This document shows, in pieces, positions 61,777-64,000 of a stretch of 64,000 nt of DNA. The translations under genes were made by a program, and so were the position numbers. The notes below the pieces were generated by a model. It was not told the DNA's origin, ran no database searches, and worked only from the letters and a program-made list of their open reading frames with translations. Source of the stretch: Ensifer adhaerens (GTDB taxonomy: Bacteria > Pseudomonadota > Alphaproteobacteria > Rhizobiales > Rhizobiaceae); the NCBI RefSeq assembly GCF_000697965.2, contig NZ_CP015880.1:2924001-2988000 (forward strand). Reading direction: 5' to 3'. How positions within the stretch are numbered: the first letter of the stretch is position 1; each line of letters begins with the position of its first letter.

Positions 61777-63227
61777 TATTGCTCACCACTCGGCTGCGCG
61801 TTGGCGTTCACGGCGCTTGCAATGCTCCATGTCGTGCCATCGGAGATGACAAGACGGAACTTGTGCAATCGGCCGTCTGAGCGGAACGGTACGAGGCCAG
61901 CGCGGTTCGCCGCATTGGCCGTTGACCACGTGACCGAATCCCCATGGTATCCATACGCGCCGTCAGCCAGCGTGAAGCCAGTAGCGTCGGTGATGACCCG
62001 AGCCCCGTTGACGAACGCCCGCGCCATGCCATCGATCTCCACCACAGCCGTGTCGATCGTGGCTTCGAGGTTCGGACCGGTGAAATAAGCCAGCTTGTTG
62101 TCGCTCGTGAACGTCGCAAACGTAGGACGACCCCCGGAAAACAATCGGCTGTCGAAGGGCTCGATTGCGGCGTCTATGTTCGCATAGAATGCGTCAAGAC
62201 CATCCCAGGTGATTGCCGGGGTAGCAAGCGCCACCATCTCACCCACCTGAAGGTCAGTCGTGCACCACCGGTCAAGCTGCCAGTCGTAGCCGAGCCGGTA
62301 ATAGTCCCCGTTCGCCACCCGGTATTTCCACCAAACGATCTTTTCAAACGGGTCTGCCACGCCTTGCACGTCTGCCAGATAGGTCTGGTCGATCTGGTCT
62401 AGAAACCACCGGTCAACGCGTTCTGCGCCGATTGGCTTGCGATCAACGCCACCGAAAAACCCATCTTCCGACAGGTAGAAAAACAGCCCCGGCCCCATGG
62501 AGACGATGGATCTAGGCGCAAGCGTGCCCTGCTTTGGGTTGAGAACCTGACGGGTGAAGGTGAAGCCAGAGGACGGCGCAAAGGGGAAGAATTGCATGGC
62601 GTTGCGCTGGATGACCGTAAAACCACCCTGTTCGCCAAATCCGCCCATGATTTCGTCGCCTTCCGGCAACTCCTGAACGTCCGAACCTTTCTTGCCGATT
62701 ACCCAATGCTCAATATCGTTGATGCCAGACCAGCGGATTGTCTTTTCCCCGGCCGCGCCTTCGAGATAGCCGAGAACGAGGAAGTCACCAGACACCCACG
62801 AGTATTTTGCCCTCGGGGGGCTGCCGGCCAAGTCTGCGAACGTGCCACCAGCTTCAATGTCAAAGACCTGAATGGCGTCAGTGAGATTATGCGCCACCAA
62901 TTTGTCGCCAAAGCGGGTGAAGGTCCAGGAATCCTGCAATGGGACAGCATACGGAGCAGACGGGCCGGAAATGTCCGTCCACGAAAAATCAGTGGTGTCC
63001 AACTGGTAAAGACCGGTCTCTGTGCCGGCGATAATGATGTAGTTGCCGGCTGCCGTGCGCACATAAACGGCGCCGCGGCACTCGTCGGAAAGGGCCTGCG
63101 TGATTTCAGTCAGCCCTGGCATCGGCCCCCAGCCATCGGCGACAGGCAGCGCATTAACCACGTTGTCACTGCTGGCAATATCAAACGGGCTCTTGTCGGG
63201 CTCGAAGGGAGGAAAAGGGATGTTCAC
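61776..63227 (-). CDS. Head-tail stabilisation protein (P22 gp10-like), putative
   Basis: Protein of 483 aa with repeated beta-propeller-like blades (YNYIIIAGTETGLYQLD, WTFTRFGDKLVAHNL, YSWVSGDFLVLGYLE, GFTVIQRNAMQFFPF, FFYLSEDGFFGG). The order and the query-like pattern FTVIQRNAMQFF followed by a final lectin-like part are like packaged-DNA stabilisation protein gp10 of P22, which closes the portal channel. It overlaps its neighbours by 1 and 4 bp. Confidence 0.65.
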   Translation of the reverse strand: MNIPFPPFEPDKSPFDIASSDNVVNALPVADGWGPMPGLTEITQALSDECRGAVYVRTAAGNYIIIAGTETGLYQLDTTDFSWTDISGPSAPYAVPLQDSWTFTRFGDKLVAHNLTDAIQVFDIEAGGTFADLAGSPPRAKYSWVSGDFLVLGYLEGAAGEKTIRWSGINDIEHWVIGKKGSDVQELPEGDEIMGGFGEQGGFTVIQRNAMQFFPFAPSSGFTFTRQVLNPKQGTLAPRSIVSMGPGLFFYLSEDGFFGGVDRKPIGAERVDRWFLDQIDQTYLADVQGVADPFEKIVWWKYRVANGDYYRLGYDWQLDRWCTTDLQVGEMVALATPAITWDGLDAFYANIDAAIEPFDSRLFSGGRPTFATFTSDNKLAYFTGPNLEATIDTAVVEIDGMARAFVNGARVITDATGFTLADGAYGYHGDSVTWSTANAANRAGLVPFRSDGRLHKFRLVISDGTTWSIASAVNANAQPSGEQ

Positions 63228-63871
63228 GCTTCAGAATCCCTGCCAATGCTGTAGCGAAGGCGTCCGATTACCCCCAATGCTGGATCTACAGTCAGTTGAG
63301 ACCGCTTCTTGCGCGAATTCTCGTGCGCGACCTCTGCCGTGAATTCGTCAAGCATCTGCTTCCACATTGCAGCCTGCGGCAGATCCTTGGTGTAGACAGA
63401 GCCCCAGACGATCGAGGAGGCCATATACAGGTCAGGATTATTCGTCAGAAACTCGTTGGTCGGGGCGGCGTCGGAGAGCGCAAATCGGCCGAGATAGACG
63501 AAGCGGAAAGAATAGGCCTCATCAAGCTCCCGATCTAGCGTTATGGTTTGGTTCTCGATGGCCCATATGGAAGGCAATCCGGCAACGGTGCTGATTGAAT
63601 ACGTGCCGAGTGCACGCGGAGTGAGATAAAATTCCTCCTCGCCGCTGGTGACATAGAGGTTTTGCGGCTCCTGCACTGAGAGTGAGGAAATGTCGATGGT
63701 TTTGCTGCCGATCGTGCCCGTGAGGGGCGCTGTCGTCGCGACAGGGTCAAGCAGACGGTTTAAACGGGCCTCGCCGAGCGTAATGAAGTCGGCAGCACTA
63801 CCGCTTACGTCAGAACGAGCCATCCAGTCGGCGATTGCGGCCTGCAACTCAGTGTAATTGCTGATTGCCAT
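63224..63871 (-). CDS. Head-tail adaptor (gp4/p63-like), putative
   Basis: Protein of 215 aa. It starts YTELQAAIADWMARSD and has FITLGEARLNRLLDP, the pattern of phage adaptor proteins that attach to the portal (SU10-type adaptor). The middle is beta-rich and the end helical with MASSIVWGSVYTKDLPQAAMWKQML. It precedes the stabilisation protein gene, as in many podoviruses. Confidence 0.7.
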   Translation of the reverse strand: MAISNYTELQAAIADWMARSDVSGSAADFITLGEARLNRLLDPVATTAPLTGTIGSKTIDISSLSVQEPQNLYVTSGEEEFYLTPRALGTYSISTVAGLPSIWAIENQTITLDRELDEAYSFRFVYLGRFALSDAAPTNEFLTNNPDLYMASSIVWGSVYTKDLPQAAMWKQMLDEFTAEVAHENSRKKRSQLTVDPALGVIGRLRYSIGRDSEA

Positions 63872-64000
63872 TGCCCAAGCTCTCCATGATGGCGCGGGAG
63901 ACCTTCAAGACCTCATAATCACCGTGTTCGATCAGCGCCGGCAGAAAGCCGCGCCCTCGCACATTGATGAAAAAGGGAAGTGCTCTCGCGATTTCCGCGA
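63849..64000 (-). CDS. Phage protein, C-terminal part only (cut by window edge)
   Basis: Open frame entering from beyond 64000 and ending at 63849. The last about 50 codons read ARALPFFINVRGRGFLPALI then EHGDYEVLKVSRAIMES. It overlaps the adaptor start by 23 bp. The fragment is too short to identify; a portal-proximal or small structural protein is likely from position. Confidence 0.5.
   Translation of the reverse strand, partial: AEIARALPFFINVRGRGFLPALIEHGDYEVLKVSRAIMESLGNGNQQLH

Larger units (their letters stand above)
48968..64000 (-). mobile_element. Prophage late region (podovirus-like), continues beyond window
   Basis: About 15 kb of tightly packed minus-strand genes, many overlapping by 1-4 bases. 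They encode adaptor, stabilisation, internal virion, lysin, tail fibre/spike and lysis functions in the order expected for a P22/T7-like short-tailed phage. The left end abuts the serC promoter region. Integrase, terminase, portal and capsid genes are not seen, so the element must extend beyond 64000. The exact left attachment site is not identified. Confidence 0.8.

Overview
The window looks like chromosome from an alphaproteobacterium of the Rhizobiaceae, most like Sinorhizobium/Ensifer. The reasons are the clustered SciP-FliJ-CtrA-ChpT cell-cycle genes, four GANTC (CcrM) sites in front of ctrA, an EipA/DUF1134 protein, an RpoH1-type sigma factor, a serC leader of the kind known from Rhizobiales, and the HutXWV histidine/betaine transporter. 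The taxon is inferred from gene content; no database search was possible.

Layout. (1) 48-6432: a His-rich COG0523 GTPase behind a D-Ala-D-Ala carboxypeptidase, an M20 amidohydrolase with an Lrp-type regulator, and a zinc alcohol dehydrogenase divergent from an AraC-type regulator. A pair of 11-base direct repeats 21 bp apart lies between the last two. (2) 6463-14234: an accessory amino-compound module. It has an Lrp regulator, two very large fusion proteins (APH-type kinase + M23-like domain + class-III PLP enzyme) on opposite strands, and between them a lone amino-acid-binding protein. (3) 14350-21550: a hut region with hutC repressor, hutF, hutXWV transporter, a HutH-family protein and hutD. 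The HutH-like protein lacks the Ala-Ser-Gly triad that forms the MIO cofactor, so it should not be a normal histidine ammonia-lyase. hutU, hutI and hutG are not in the window.

(4) 21572-25810: small genes, then a remnant of a Mu-like transposable phage (truncated DUF3164 and GemA genes). Two related membrane proteins of unknown function sit between these on the opposite strand, and a tRNA-Met(CAU) gene abuts the remnant. (5) 25946-38359: core genes, namely mnmA, a LuxR-type regulator, the cell-cycle block (sciP, fliJ, ctrA, a single-domain receiver, chpT), eipA, a coiled-coil membrane protein, a SpoU methyltransferase, rluD-type pseudouridine synthase and rpoH. (6) 38468-48820: a long Pro/Glu-rich membrane protein, purA, an EamA transporter, a chemotaxis receptor, a GNAT enzyme, and serA and serC with the serC RNA leader.

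(7) 48968-64000: the late region of a podovirus-like prophage, nearly all on the minus strand and running off the window. In transcription order it holds head-tail adaptor, stabilisation, internal virion, virion lysin, two tail fibre/spike proteins with a shared N-terminal anchor, an FkbM methyltransferase, endolysin, holin-like proteins and small membrane proteins. No integrase, terminase, capsid or portal gene is visible, so these must lie beyond 64000 or be missing.

The observations I rate highest are the MIO-less HutH protein, the twin kinase/M23/phospho-lyase fusions (one with an apparently metal-competent M23 domain, one with a degenerate copy), and the paralogous membrane proteins inside the Mu-like remnant.
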